A stretch of 64,000 nucleotides of DNA from Trametes villosa (Eukaryota; Basidiomycota; Agaricomycetes; Polyporales; Polyporaceae): positions 496,001 through 560,000 of the forward strand of contig PUDQ02000010.1 in NCBI GenBank assembly GCA_002964805.2, in the 5' to 3' direction. Below are positions 22,392 to 32,420 of this stretch, one piece after another. The notes under the pieces were generated by a model. The model was not told the origin of the DNA and searched no databases. It worked only from the letters and a program-made list of their open reading frames with translations. How positions within the stretch are numbered: the stretch's first letter is position 1; each line of letters starts with the position of its first letter. Made by a program: the position numbers and the translations under genes.

Positions 22392-23051
22392 ATCTTCGAA
22401 GGCAGACATAGCCTGGCGGGCGAAGAGCGAGGACCACCTCTGGCGCGCGGTGCCTGTCACGACCTGAAGTGGCTTCCCAGCTGCGCTGTATGTGTATGTC
22501 CCGAGTCCCGAGCACAAGTGCTGACGCCTTCTGGATTTTCCAGAGTCACGGCATGGTCGGACATCAGCGTCCATGAGCCTAATTGCCGAACGTTTGCCCC
22601 TGGGCGACCCCCGCGCGCGTGCGTCAACCTTCAACTCCTCCGCTTTGCCGGGCGGGCCATGCCTCAACACCCGTCCGTGCCTCGCCATGGTAGGATTCCT
22701 CCCCAAATCGGCGGTAGGCGGTAGGCGGCTGACGTCGAGTCGGAGTGCTATACAGCGGGCGGTGCCTTGACGTGCGGCATTGGAGGCTCCGCCCAGGCCG
22801 GCGCAATTTCCGAGGTGTCGCGCAGCGCGCTCTGCCGTCTGGGGTGGGATGGGGGGATCTCAGGCTCAGGAACGAGATGCGGCGGTGGGTGCTTCTTGGG
22901 TCGAGGCGCGAGGCGGGCGAGGTGTGAGGCGTGAGGCGTGAGGCGTGAGGTGCGTCCAATCCGCGTGAAGCGCGTGGCATGTGCGGGATGGGCATTCAGT
23001 TGACAGGGGACGCGGGACGTGGGTGATGGGTATGTCGAGGGACGCGGGACG

Positions 23052-23062
23052 CGGGTATAAAG
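23052..23062 (+). promoter_or_regulatory. TATA box of paralogue 2
   Basis: gggtataaagg about 105 bp before the ATG; conserved at 26027 in the second unit. Confidence 0.55.
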
Positions 23063-23164
23063 GAGGGCGCGATGGGAGGGCAAGAGGTCAGGACGTCGCT
23101 CACTCCGAGTCCGACTGCAGCTGTCTCCTAGGCCCAACGCACCCAGGCAAACGCAAACGCAAAC

Positions 23165-24537
23165 ATGAAGTCCGCGTCCGCCCTCGTCTTCCTCCTCGCG
23201 ACGGCTGTGAGCGCGTCCGCGCTCAACACGCCCCCTCACATCCGCGGTATGTCCTCCACCTCCACCTCCCTCTCCCCATCTCCCTCTCAGTCACTGCGAG
23301 AGACACCTGAGCTGACGCCCGACATGATGATACAGTCTCCCGGCAGGACACCAACGCGACGGGCGCAGGCACAGACGGCCTCGACCTGTGCGCGGGCGCG
23401 ACGGCGCTCGCGAGCTCGACGCTCGTCGCGGGCGGCGCGACGCTCCAGCTCACGACGTGGGCCTGCCCGCCCGCCCCTCTCTCCGCCTCCTCGCCTGTCT
23501 CTGTTTCGGTGCCGGTGGGCGTGCAGGCGCAGGGGCACGGCGGGGGGAGCACGGGTACGGGGCTGGAGATCCTGGACCGGCTGCTGTGGTGGTTCTTCCC
23601 GTTCCCGCCGCTGTTCCCGTTCCCACCTCCGCTCCCGTCGAAGAAGCCGGAGCCGCCGAAGAAGACGACGGTGACGAAGGTCGAGACGAAGACGAGCACG
23701 AAGACGGCGACGAGCACGAAGACGGATACGGTGACAGAGACGAAGGTGTCGGCGACGACTGCCACTGCGACGAAGACCGAGACGGATACGGAGACGAAGA
23801 CCGAGACCGAGACGGATACCGAGACGGCGACGGTGGTCAGCGCGACGACGGCGACGGCGACCGAGAGCGTGACGGACACGGCGACGCTGACCGTTACGGC
23901 GACGGTGTCGGCGGCGAGCCCGAGCTCGACGTTCACGAACGTCTGTGGGGAGCTTTGTGAGTCGCTTCTAAGCGTTACTTCGTGCGTTTCTGATCATTGC
24001 GTATTTGTTTGCGATGGGTAGGCACGACGGTGTGCGGGCAGTCCGGGCGCCTGCCGCCGATCTCGGAGGACTGCCAGACGCTCGTGGACTCGATCACCAT
24101 CCTCAACGGCCAGATCGGTCCGTCCCTTCCCTCTCGAAGGTGGAATGGATACTGACGGGGGGGGGGGGGCAGCGCCGACGTTCGACGTGGAGCCGGACCA
24201 CGCGCAGACGATCACGTTCGGGACCTGCCGCTTCTTCTTCCAGAACGTCGGCCCGACCGCGCTCGAGTTCTGCTGGCTCGACCTCGTACGTCCCTTCTCT
24301 CCCTTCTGTGTGTGTGGATTGGGTGCTGATAGAGGGTTTGTGCGTGTGCGTATAGGCGCAGCAGGCGTCGGCGGCGGGGAACGCGTGCTTCCCGCCGGTG
24401 CAGCCGATGTCGTCGGAGGGGTTGTGTATCGATAGTGCGCGGGCGCTGTGGCAGGTTGGGTGAGTGTTTCTCAACTTGAGGGTGTGAGGTGAGGCGATAG
24501 GCGCTAATGGATTGCTTTTAGGGCGGCCCACTCCTGA
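23165..24537 (+). CDS. Secreted Thr-rich protein, paralogue 2
   Basis: Six exons (23165-23246, 23336-23956, 24022-24117, 24173-24285, 24356-24459, 24522-24537), 343 residues. Signal peptide MKSASALVFLLATAVSASA; a Gly/Ala/Thr domain with two Cys; a striking WWFFPFPPLFPFPPPLP segment; a long Lys/Thr/Glu repeat (KTxT, TETD units) suited to dense O-glycosylation; then the conserved C-terminal domain (VCGQSGRLPPISEDC, FGTCRFFFQN, FCWLDL, ACFPPVQP, GAAHS). The FP-rich part is hydrophobic enough to associate with a wall or membrane. Function is unknown; an adhesin-like or effector-like surface role is an inference. A poly-G tract adjoins the exon 4 acceptor. Confidence 0.82.
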
Positions 24538-25204
24538 AGCTTGAAGCCTCGCGGGGTATTGGAAAGGTGCTTGAACAGAATAGGAAAAGGGCTCAGAATC
24601 GAATGCTACTGGAACGGAAAGTACGGCTCTGTGAAATATGGTCTAATAGCTGGGAATGGGTATCGCTTCGAACGGGTGAATCTTACGTCGGTCCGCACGC
24701 GGCGAAGTTGTCCGCAGCAGTGTACGTACTCAGCATAACAGTGAGTTCTGCAAGCTGCGTCGTCTCCGCGATAACCACCTCTGCATGCGCATTTCGGCAT
24801 ATCACATACTGGCCTTTCGACGCCATGAGCATCAGCTTCCCCATTGTTTTTTGCCGCGCGCGAGCATTGCTTCGAAGTCTTTGAATTCGCTTGATGCTTA
24901 CTATCAGAACGTTTCTCGTCTATACTTCTGCACGCTTGAAGTCTGCTTCTATTTTTGTTGTTGCGCCTGAAGGTCGGAAGGTCAATGAAGGCCGCTATCA
25001 GAACATTGCACATCTTACGCCGGCGCACGCGTTCCGCGCGCGGATGTTTTCCGTGGTTCGCGCGCGAGGCGGCCTCAGTAGCAAGAACCCGAAGCCGATG
25101 TACGTGGTCGAAGACTTCTGCGCACGGAGGGGTGCGCTCGCGGGGTTGCAACATCGTGTCTTTCTGATATTGGTCAAGATGCCTGGTTGACGGCGGCGCT
25201 GCGG

Positions 25205-25216
25205 CGCACGAGGCTA
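25205..25216 (+). promoter_or_regulatory. TATA box in front of the GMC gene-head relic
   Basis: gaggctatataagct, the same as at 28027-28040 before the complete GMC gene, so the duplication copied the promoter as well. Confidence 0.5.
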
Positions 25217-25353
25217 TATAAGCTCCACGCCGAAGCCCGCGCCGGCCTGTACTGACCTTACTCGGCTCCTTTTGCCATCTCTCTTCCAGCTGCCACCGCC
25301 GCATCCGCGAGAGGAAGCAGAGTGTACTAACGAAACTTATAGTAACTGACGTC

Positions 25354-25518
25354 ATGTGGCCGTTCTCGACGCCATATATGGAAATGGGCATAGACGAGCT
25401 GTTTGAGGAATACGACTACATCGTCATCTGCGAAGGTGGACGTAGCGTGACGGGCGAAGAGCGAGGACGAGTGGCGCTCGCGGTGCCCGTCACAACTCCA
25501 GCGCGACTTCCCAGCTAA
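25354..25518 (+). pseudogene. Captured 5' head of a GMC oxidoreductase gene
   Basis: The first 25 codons (MWPFSTPYMEMGIDELFEEY, then DYIVI) match exon 1 of the complete GMC gene at 28200. At the point where that exon meets its first intron, the sequence switches to the leading sequence of the next duplication unit. The ORF then runs about 29 unrelated codons to a TAA. It is a relic at the tandem-duplication junction with no FAD-binding core. It retains its promoter and may be transcribed. Confidence 0.75.
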
Positions 25519-26106
25519 GCTGTCTACCTCGTCCTCAAGTAATGACGCCTTCTGATTGTGAATGCCTTACTACCACTGGGCAACCCACGCACGCGCGCCT
25601 TAGCTTACAACTCCTCCTCTCTGCCGGGCGGGCCATGCTCCAGCGCCCGCCCGTGTCTCGCCATGGTAGGCCTTCTCCCTAAATCCGCTGTATGCGGCTG
25701 ACATTTCTCGGTTAATGCAGCCGCAGCGCCATACATCGGACGGTGCCTTGACGTGCGGCATCCCCGGGCTCTGCCAGTGCCCAGGCCATCGCAATGTCCG
25801 AGATGGACGCCCCGCGTCGCCCTCTGCCTGGTGGGATACCAAGCTCAGGACCGAGATGTGGCAGGCGGGCTGCCTTCCTGGTCGAGGCGGTAGGTGCGAG
25901 GCGGACGGGGCGCGAGCTGCGTCCAATCCGCGTGTCGCGTGTCGCGCGTGGCATGTGCAGACTTGGACACCCAGTTGACAAGCTGCGTGGGTGATGGATG
26001 CGGACTGGGTATGTCCAGCGACGCGGGTATAAATCAGGACGCGATGTGAGGGAATGGGGGCAGGACATCGCTCACTGCAGCTGTTCCCTAACGCACCCAG
26101 GCACGC

Positions 26107-27390
26107 ATGAAGTCCGCATCCGCATCCGCCCTCGTCTTCCTCCTCGCAACGGCTGTGAGCGTGTCCGCGCTCAACACGCCGCCGCACATCCGCGGTACGT
26201 CCTGCATCTCTCTTGGCTGCTCCGAGACATCTGAGGCTGACTCCCAACATGTAGTCTCCCGGCAGGACACGAACGCGACGGGCGCCGGCACAGACGGCCT
26301 CAACCTGTGCGACGGCGCGACGGCGATCGAGAGCTCGACGCTCGTCGCCGCCGGCGCGACGCTGCAGCTGACGAAGTGGGCCTGCCCACCCGCGTCCGCC
26401 GCCGCGCCGCTCGGCGTCCAGGCGCAGACGCACGGCAGTACCGGGCTGGACTTCCTCGACCGCCTCCTGTGGTGGTTCCTCCCGTTCCCGCCGCTCTTCC
26501 CGTTCCCGCCGCCGCCGAAGAAGACGACGGTGACGAAGGTGTCAACGAAGACGGCGACGGCGACGAAGACGGACACTGTGACGAAGGTCTCGGCGACGAC
26601 GGCAACGGCGACGGAGACTGCTACGAAGACCGAGACAGATACTGAGACGGAGACAGCGACAAAGACGGAGACCGCGACGGGTACTGCGACGGTGACAAGC
26701 GCGACGACGGCGACCGAGAGCGTGACGGACACGGCGACGCTGACGGTGACCGCGACGGTGTCGGCGGCAAGCCCGAGCTCGACGTTCACGAACGTCTGTG
26801 GCGCGCTTTGTGAGAGGATCTGGCTCCGAGCGCACCTTCGTCTGTTTCTGATATTCGCTTCGCGCAGGCGCAACCTTGTGTGCCCAATCTGGCCGCCTCC
26901 CGCCGATCTCTGAGGACTGCCAGGCGCTCGTGAACGCCATCATCATCCTGAACGGGCAGATCAGTACGTCCACTTTACCCCGAAAGAAATGCCGGGACGA
27001 ATACTGCGTACTGAGCGGGGGGGTGCGCAGCGCCGACGTTCGACGTGCTGCCGAACCACGCGCAGACGATCACCTTCGGCACCTGTCAGTTTTTCTTCGA
27101 GAACCAGGGGGCGGTTGGGCTCGAGTACTGCTGGCTCGACCTCGTCAGTCCTCTTTTTCCCTTCTTCGTTTGGTGGATTGGGTGCTGAGGAAGGGGCGTG
27201 TACGTGTAGGCCCAGCAGGCGTCGGCCGCGGGGAGCGCGTGCTTCCCGCCCGTGCAGCCGGTGTCGTCGGAGGGGTTGTGCATCGATAGCGTGGAGGCGC
27301 TGTGGCAGGTCGGGTGAGTGCTCCTCTTGCGGCGAGTGTGAAGCAGGAGATGGATGTTGACCCTTGTCTTGTAGCGCTGCCCACTCCTAA
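26107..27390 (+). CDS. Secreted Thr-rich protein, paralogue 3
   Basis: Six exons (26107-26194, 26255-26809, 26868-26963, 27031-27143, 27210-27313, 27375-27390), 323 residues. Organisation is identical to paralogue 2: signal peptide MKSASASALVFLLATAVSVS, the Cys-containing domain with an NATGAGTDG segment, the FPFPPLFPFPPPP stretch, a shorter Thr/Lys/Glu repeat, and the C-terminal domain (CAQSGRLPPISEDC, FGTCQFFFEN, YCWLDL, ACFPPVQP, GAAHS). Intron positions and phases match paralogue 2 exactly. The repeat tract is the main length difference. Function is unknown. Confidence 0.82.
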
Positions 27391-28026
27391 GGGCGTGCTC
27401 GGGCTAGGAGGGCCCGTCGGGGCTTGGAAGATGGATTTTGAAGGAAAGTATGGCTCTGTGAACGCGGTCTAATAGCTGGGAACGGGTATTGCTTCTGAAA
27501 GGGAAAATCTTACGTTGGTCGCGACACGGAGAGGCTACCCCGAGATTTCGTGTAACATACTGGCAGTGAGTTCTGAAGGCAGTGTTTTCTTGCGGTATCT
27601 ACTCGTGCAAGCGTCGTATCCCATAAGTACTCCCCTTACAACGCCAGCAGCATCAGCTTCTCCATTGTTTCTCGCCGCGCGCGAATATTGGCCGGAAGTC
27701 TTCGAATTCGCTTGATGTTTACTATCAGAACTTCTGCACGCTTGAATTCTGCTTCTATCTTTTCTGTTGCGCCCGAGGTTCAAGAAGACGATGAAGCTCG
27801 CTATCAGAACCTCAGAACATTGCACGTCTTACGCCGGCGCATGCGTTCCGCGCGCGGACTACTCGACGGGTACGGGCGCGAGGCGGCCTCAGTAGTAGTC
27901 GGGATTCGAAGCTGGGGCAATGTGTGATGTACGTGGTCGAAGTCTTCTGCCCGCGGACGGGTGCGCTCGCGGGGTTGCAACGCTGTATCTTTCTGATATT
28001 TGTTACCGGGACCGTGACTGCGGCCC

Positions 28027-28040
28027 ACGAGGCTATATAA
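28027..28040 (+). promoter_or_regulatory. TATA box of the GMC oxidoreductase
   Basis: gaggctatataagc, about 160 bp before the ATG. Confidence 0.5.
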
Positions 28041-28199
28041 GCTCACGGATGATTGCGCGGCGAAGGCCGCGCCGTGCTCTACTAACCTAACTTGCACGCC
28101 TGAGCGCTGAGCCCCTCAGCTTCTTGCCAGCTGTCTTCAAGCCGCCGCCGCCGTTGTGCGAGTGAGTAGAAAACTGAAACAGGAGATATATATCACAAC

Positions 28200-30376
28200 A
28201 TGTGGCCATTCACGACGCCGTATCCGGAAATACGCGTCGATGAGCTGTTCGAAGAATACGACTATGTTGTCGTCGGTACGTCCTGCTGATGCCCTGCCAG
28301 CCTCCGAGCCTTGCACGTTCGAGTACCGGGAATGCACATACTCACGCCTTGGGTTTGTCCTTCTAGGTGGCGGCACCGCGGGATGCGTGGTCGCCAACCG
28401 GCTGAGCGCACACCCCGCGCTGCGCGTGCTCGTCGTCGAGCGCGGGCCCGTCGCGGACACCTGGGCCTCGCGCGTCCCGCTCTTCTCGTCCGACTTCGCG
28501 TCCGACGGCACGCGCACCGTCCGCCGCGACATGGTGCCCCAGCAGCACCTCCTCCCCGCGGGCCGCGCCATGCAGGCGTTCTCGGGGAGCGTGCTGGGGG
28601 GCACGAGCCGCATCAACCAGATGCTGTACACGCGCGGCTTGCCTGCGGAGTATGATGCGTGGCGCGACGAGGCGGGGCTCGAGGGGTGGGGGTGGGAGGA
28701 TGTAAAGGGAGCGTTTTTGAAGGGCGAGAAGGCGGATGTGCAGGTTGAGGGCGTGCATAGCGTGGATGGTAGGTTGGGCGTGGGGAGGATAGTTTGATGG
28801 TTGCTGAGATGTTCGCTGCAGGGGTGTGGAGGAACAGGACACACGCGGATTTCTACTTCCGCGGCTTTGGAGAGTACGTCTTCGCAACCGTTCATCCTCA
28901 CATATCGCTATGCTAACCTAGAGTTTCATTATAGAGCAGTAGAGGCGGCGAAGTCCATCGGCCTCCCCTACATCCCCGACGTGAACTCGCCCACGCACCC
29001 GCCCTTCGGCTGCGCCCGCCTGCACTTCACCATCGACGAGCACGCGCACCGCCACTCGACCTACCACGCGTTCCTCCCCAAGCCCCTCGCGCTCGAGCGC
29101 GCGCGCGCGGGACGATTGCATATATGCACCGGCACGATCGTCGAGCGCCTCGTGACGGAGCGCACGGCGGACGGGGAGCTCGTGGTCACGGGCGTCGTGC
29201 TCGGGCCAACGCACGAGGGGAAGGGGAAGGGGGTGAAGACGAAGACGAGGACGGTTAGGGTGAGGAGGGAGGTTGTGTTGAGCGCGGGGCCGTTTGGGTC
29301 GCCACAGATCTTGATGCTGAGGTGGGACAGTGGCTGCATCGGTTTCTCTCGTGAGTATTGCTGACGAATCGCGTAGTGGCATAGGGCCCGCTGAACATCT
29401 CAAGGAGCTCGGCATCACGGTGGTCAAAGACCTCCCCGCAGTCGGCTCTAACCTCGTACGTTCGCTCTCCCCACCCCCATCACACACACAATCGCTAACC
29501 TTTAGATGAGCAGCAAGACCACTTCGGCGTGTCCGTCGGGTTCAACATCAGCATGTGGGACTCGCTGCTCTCGCTCGAGACGCGCCCGTGGCGGTTCCTC
29601 ATCGAGCTCGTGCGCTACCTCCTCTGGGGCACCGGCCTGCTGCTCGTGCCCGTGCTCCAGCTCGCGGTGTTCGCGCACTCGACGCTCCTCGACGAGCGCG
29701 GGCTCCCGACGAAGGCGGAGAAGGCGTTCGAGCAGACGCTGCCTGATGTCGAGATCATGCCGGTGCGTTTCTCACTGCCTCCCTATTACCTGGGGGAATA
29801 CTCATGGGCTCCGACGCGCAGATGGCGTACGACAGCAGCGACTCCGCGCTGGGCCAGTACATCCCGCGCACCGCCGGGCAGTACAGCTTCCTCGCCGTCC
29901 TCCTCGCGCCCACGTCCCGCGGGACCGTCCGCCTCTCCTCTCCTCTTCCCCGCGCCCCGCTCGTGGTCGACCCCGCGTACCTCTCGGACGAGAAGGACCT
30001 CGCCCCGCTGCGCACGTCCGTGCGCCTGTCGCTGCGCCTGCGCGACGCGATGCGGGAAAGGGGGTATGTGATGCGGGACGCGACGGTGCCGAGGGGAGAG
30101 GGGGATGGGGAGGTGGATGAGTGGATCAGGGGGTGTTGTCGGACGACGTACCATTATTCGTCGACGTGCAGGATGGGGCGGAGTGAGGGCGGGCAGGGGG
30201 AGGGGGAGAAGGGGGAGGGGGGCGCGGTGGTGGACGCAAAGTTGAGGGTGTTTGGCGTGCGGGGGGTAAGGGTCGCGGACTCGAGCGTGTTCCCGTGGGT
30301 CCCGAGGACGCATACGCAGGCGCCGGCGGCGATGGTGGGGGAGCGGTGTGCGGAGATGATCTTGAGTGGGATGTAG
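28200..30376 (+). CDS. GMC-family FAD oxidoreductase
   Basis: Seven exons (28200-28275, 28367-28768, 28822-28873, 28935-29321, 29377-29455, 29514-29762, 29822-30376) give 599 residues, the usual size. The FAD-binding ADP fold is near residues 20-55 (YDYVVVGGGTAGCVVANRL), with SVLGGTSRINQMLYTRG as GMC signature 1, SAGPFGSPQILMLSGIGPAE as signature 2, and the C-terminal catalytic block TTYHYSSTCRMG followed by GVRGVRVADSSVFPWV. There is no secretion signal, so an intracellular alcohol- or aryl-alcohol-oxidase-like enzyme is plausible; the substrate cannot be read from sequence. It directly follows the tandem units, whose ends copy its first exon. Confidence 0.92.
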
Positions 30377-30600
30377 AGGGAACTCGAGTACTAGTAGATT
30401 GTAGGAACTTTGTTCTTGGTTTATGGGGGGGGGGGGCGCGATAGAGCGAACTTGAATGTAGTATTCATAAGCTACAGCAATATGCCCCAAGGCAAAGGGG
30501 AGCACGGCGATTACACAGCGCTACACGAGGCCAGCCCGGCAACTACTGCACATCATACACTCACCTCCCTATGTGCGGGCGCCGGGTGGCGGGAGACGAC
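30377..30600. other. 3' flank of the GMC gene
   Basis: Short spacer with a poly-G tract at about 30426; no gene. Confidence 0.4.
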
Positions 30601-31660
30601 GGCCAAAGGCAGAGAGCCCCGGACGGGAGAGAGGGGGCGCTATCTCTCTCCCGCGCAGTAACCCCGAACTCCGGTCCCAAACGCTAGTACTGTGCCGCAT
30701 CCCTGCGCGAGAGGGCAGCGATAATCCACAGCGCCCGGATGCCACTGGCAGGGCGATGTGCCGCGCGTCGCCGGCGGGGCTGCAGAATAGGGTCACAAAC
30801 CGTGCCACCCACTGGCACATGAGCCAAAACGGAAGGGAACGGAGCATAGCCCCGCCGCGTCGTCGAAGAGGCTGAGGCTGACATCCCGGGGTGATCCAAG
30901 CCCTCGTCAGCCCTCGCCGACGGTGAGTCCTACCGGGAGGCCTCAGTCGGTCCTGCCACTGGCCCTGCCGGAGCGGGTGCTGGCGCCGGAATCCACGCAT
31001 CGCTATACTTGCGTGACCAAACCTCGGTCAGTGGTGCGTTCGCCGTACAGGACTGAAACGGTGTACACACCTCCGGCTTCCTGCACCGTCCCAATACAGC
31101 AACGATGGTGCGGTGCGCTGCGGGAGGCCGAGAAAATGCCACGGGCACGCCAGGGAGCCCAGCGTAGAGAACCGAGGGTACCTCCCAAGCCCTGCCGAGG
31201 AGGCTGACATCACGGGGCGATCCGTTCCCTCCGTCAACTGCACGTGCAAATGGTCAGTAAGTCAACCCCCTCGGCGCACGGTGAGCGACGAGGGAGGTGA
31301 GGTCGATTACCTGTCCTGTGAAAGGTATATCGAAGATGTCAGCGCTGTCCAGTGGCAGTCGTAGCTAAGAGTGCACTTACTCCTCGGACTGCTGCGAGGG
31401 AAAAGGTCCGGAGACCCCCGCCCCCGCTCCGACGGAAGACGACGCGCGGAGGTTGTTGCTTTGGAGAGGGGGCGCCATCCCTCCCTTGACAGGTCACCCC
31501 CGTTTGCCGTCCACCGCACCCACCCACACCACGCCCATCACCGCACCTGTCCTGCACTGGACGGCCGTGAGTAGAGAGATAAGGTAAGGGTAGTGAGCAC
31601 ATACCGTCGAGTAGCCGGACGGCGAGTATCTTGCAGGGTCTTGACGTCGAAGTGGTACCT
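30600..31660 (-). ncRNA. Conserved spliced tail of family copy D with structured exon
   Basis: Minus-strand exons 31658-31605 and 31551-31381, then an acceptor (TTTCACAG) near 31318. Splice sites are at the same relative points as in B and C. The middle exon has GGUC-UCCG-GACC (31405-31416, extendable by G.U pairs). The 23-nt block GGATC..CC.GTGATGTCAGCCTC is present twice (30.87 and 31.20 kb) and once in copy B (7.54 kb). Confidence 0.45.
30621..30680 (+). repeat. Inverted copy of the structured exon segment
   Basis: On the plus strand this segment has the hairpin GGGAGAGA...TCTCTCCC around GGGGGCGCTA, followed by GCAGTAACC...CTCCGG. It matches the minus-strand exon of copy B in order. It therefore lies in opposite orientation to copy D itself. 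Confidence 0.4.
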
Positions 31661-31869
31661 GTGTGAGCAAGGGACGCAGCAACGAACAAGGTAACGAGAA
31701 TGCATGAACCGCATGGACCCCGGCGTCGGGCGTTGGACAGAGTATTGAGGTCCCGGAAGGAGGTCATGGGCTCCCCCGGTCGCCCGCCACCCTGGAGCCT
31801 TCGCCGTCAGCCTCACCTCTAACCCAACTCCCCCCTGTGCCGCTGCGCACGCCGTCCACGTCCTGGGAC

Positions 31870-32250
31870 CTAGAGGTCGCGGACGGAGTGGTAGACGATC
31901 GACGCGCGCTTCTGCGCGTCCTCGAGGTGCAGCATCTTGCACTTGAGGAACACGTACTGGCACCCCGCGTACGGCTTGTAGTCGAAGAGGTGGTCGTGGC
32001 GGTGCGGGTCAGGCTTCGCGGCGACGGGCTTCTTGGGGTGGCGGCGGCGGCGGGGCTGGGGCTGGGGCTGGACCTCGGCCGCGACGGGCTGGGGAGGCTT
32101 GACTTCGGGGGCGGGCTGGGGGGCGAGGAAGTGGAGGGGGATGGCCGGGACCGGAGGGCGGGCGACCTTGGACCGGGGCTTGGGAGGGGGGGAGCGGAGC
32201 GACCTGCGCTCGGCGGGGCGGGGGGTAGCAGTGGAAGTAGTAGCAATCAT
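31870..32250 (-). CDS. Small proline-rich basic protein, family copy D
   Basis: 126 residues, very similar to copy C (MIATTSTATPRPAERRSL start, DYKPYAGCQYVFLKCKML block, KRASIVYHSVRDL end), differing mainly by a short deletion and substitutions in the Pro-rich middle. The basic cluster reads RRRRHPKK. The C-D similarity extends through the downstream tail, so the duplicated unit is at least 1.2 kb. The family is unrecognised. Confidence 0.62.
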   Translation of the reverse strand: MIATTSTATPRPAERRSLRSPPPKPRSKVARPPVPAIPLHFLAPQPAPEVKPPQPVAAEVQPQPQPRRRRHPKKPVAAKPDPHRHDHLFDYKPYAGCQYVFLKCKMLHLEDAQKRASIVYHSVRDL

Positions 32251-32319
32251 CGTGTAAAGCTGGTGGGCTATGATGATGGTACGGGGGAAAGGTAAGTGAG
32301 GGGAGGGAGTCGGCCGGGG

Positions 32320-32380
32320 GCAGGTTTATGTAGGCGTGCGGATGTGCGGGTATGGCGATTGAGACTGAGGATATCCGTTG
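32320..32380 (-). promoter_or_regulatory. Conserved upstream block of family copy D
   Basis: TACATAAA box and the GGATATCC-containing block as in copy C. Similarity to C stops abruptly just upstream, near 32385. Confidence 0.5.
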
Positions 32381-32420
32381 AGGTCTTTCGGGTTGAGCGG
32401 AAAGTGTCGGCTGTGGATTG

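Larger units (their letters stand above)
22392..25426 (+). repeat. Tandem duplication, unit 1 (~3.0 kb)
   Basis: Unit 1 aligns with 25427-28275 over the leading junction sequence (gcgggcgaagagcgagg), the secreted-protein gene, the AT-richer 3' spacer (tctaatagctgggaa), a TATA box (ctatataagct) and the first exon of a GMC oxidoreductase. The order and spacing are the same in both units. Confidence 0.75.
25427..28275 (+). repeat. Tandem duplication, unit 2 (~2.85 kb)
   Basis: Second unit, running from the junction sequence to exon 1 of the intact GMC gene. Divergence from unit 1 is substantial (many substitutions, small indels), so the duplication is not recent. Confidence 0.75.

Noticed and set aside
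22748..23936. Long Val-rich minus-strand open frames opposite the Thr-rich genes
   Set aside because: They are the antisense of the Thr/Lys/Glu repeat (ACG read as CGT), and the plus-strand models explain the sequence fully.
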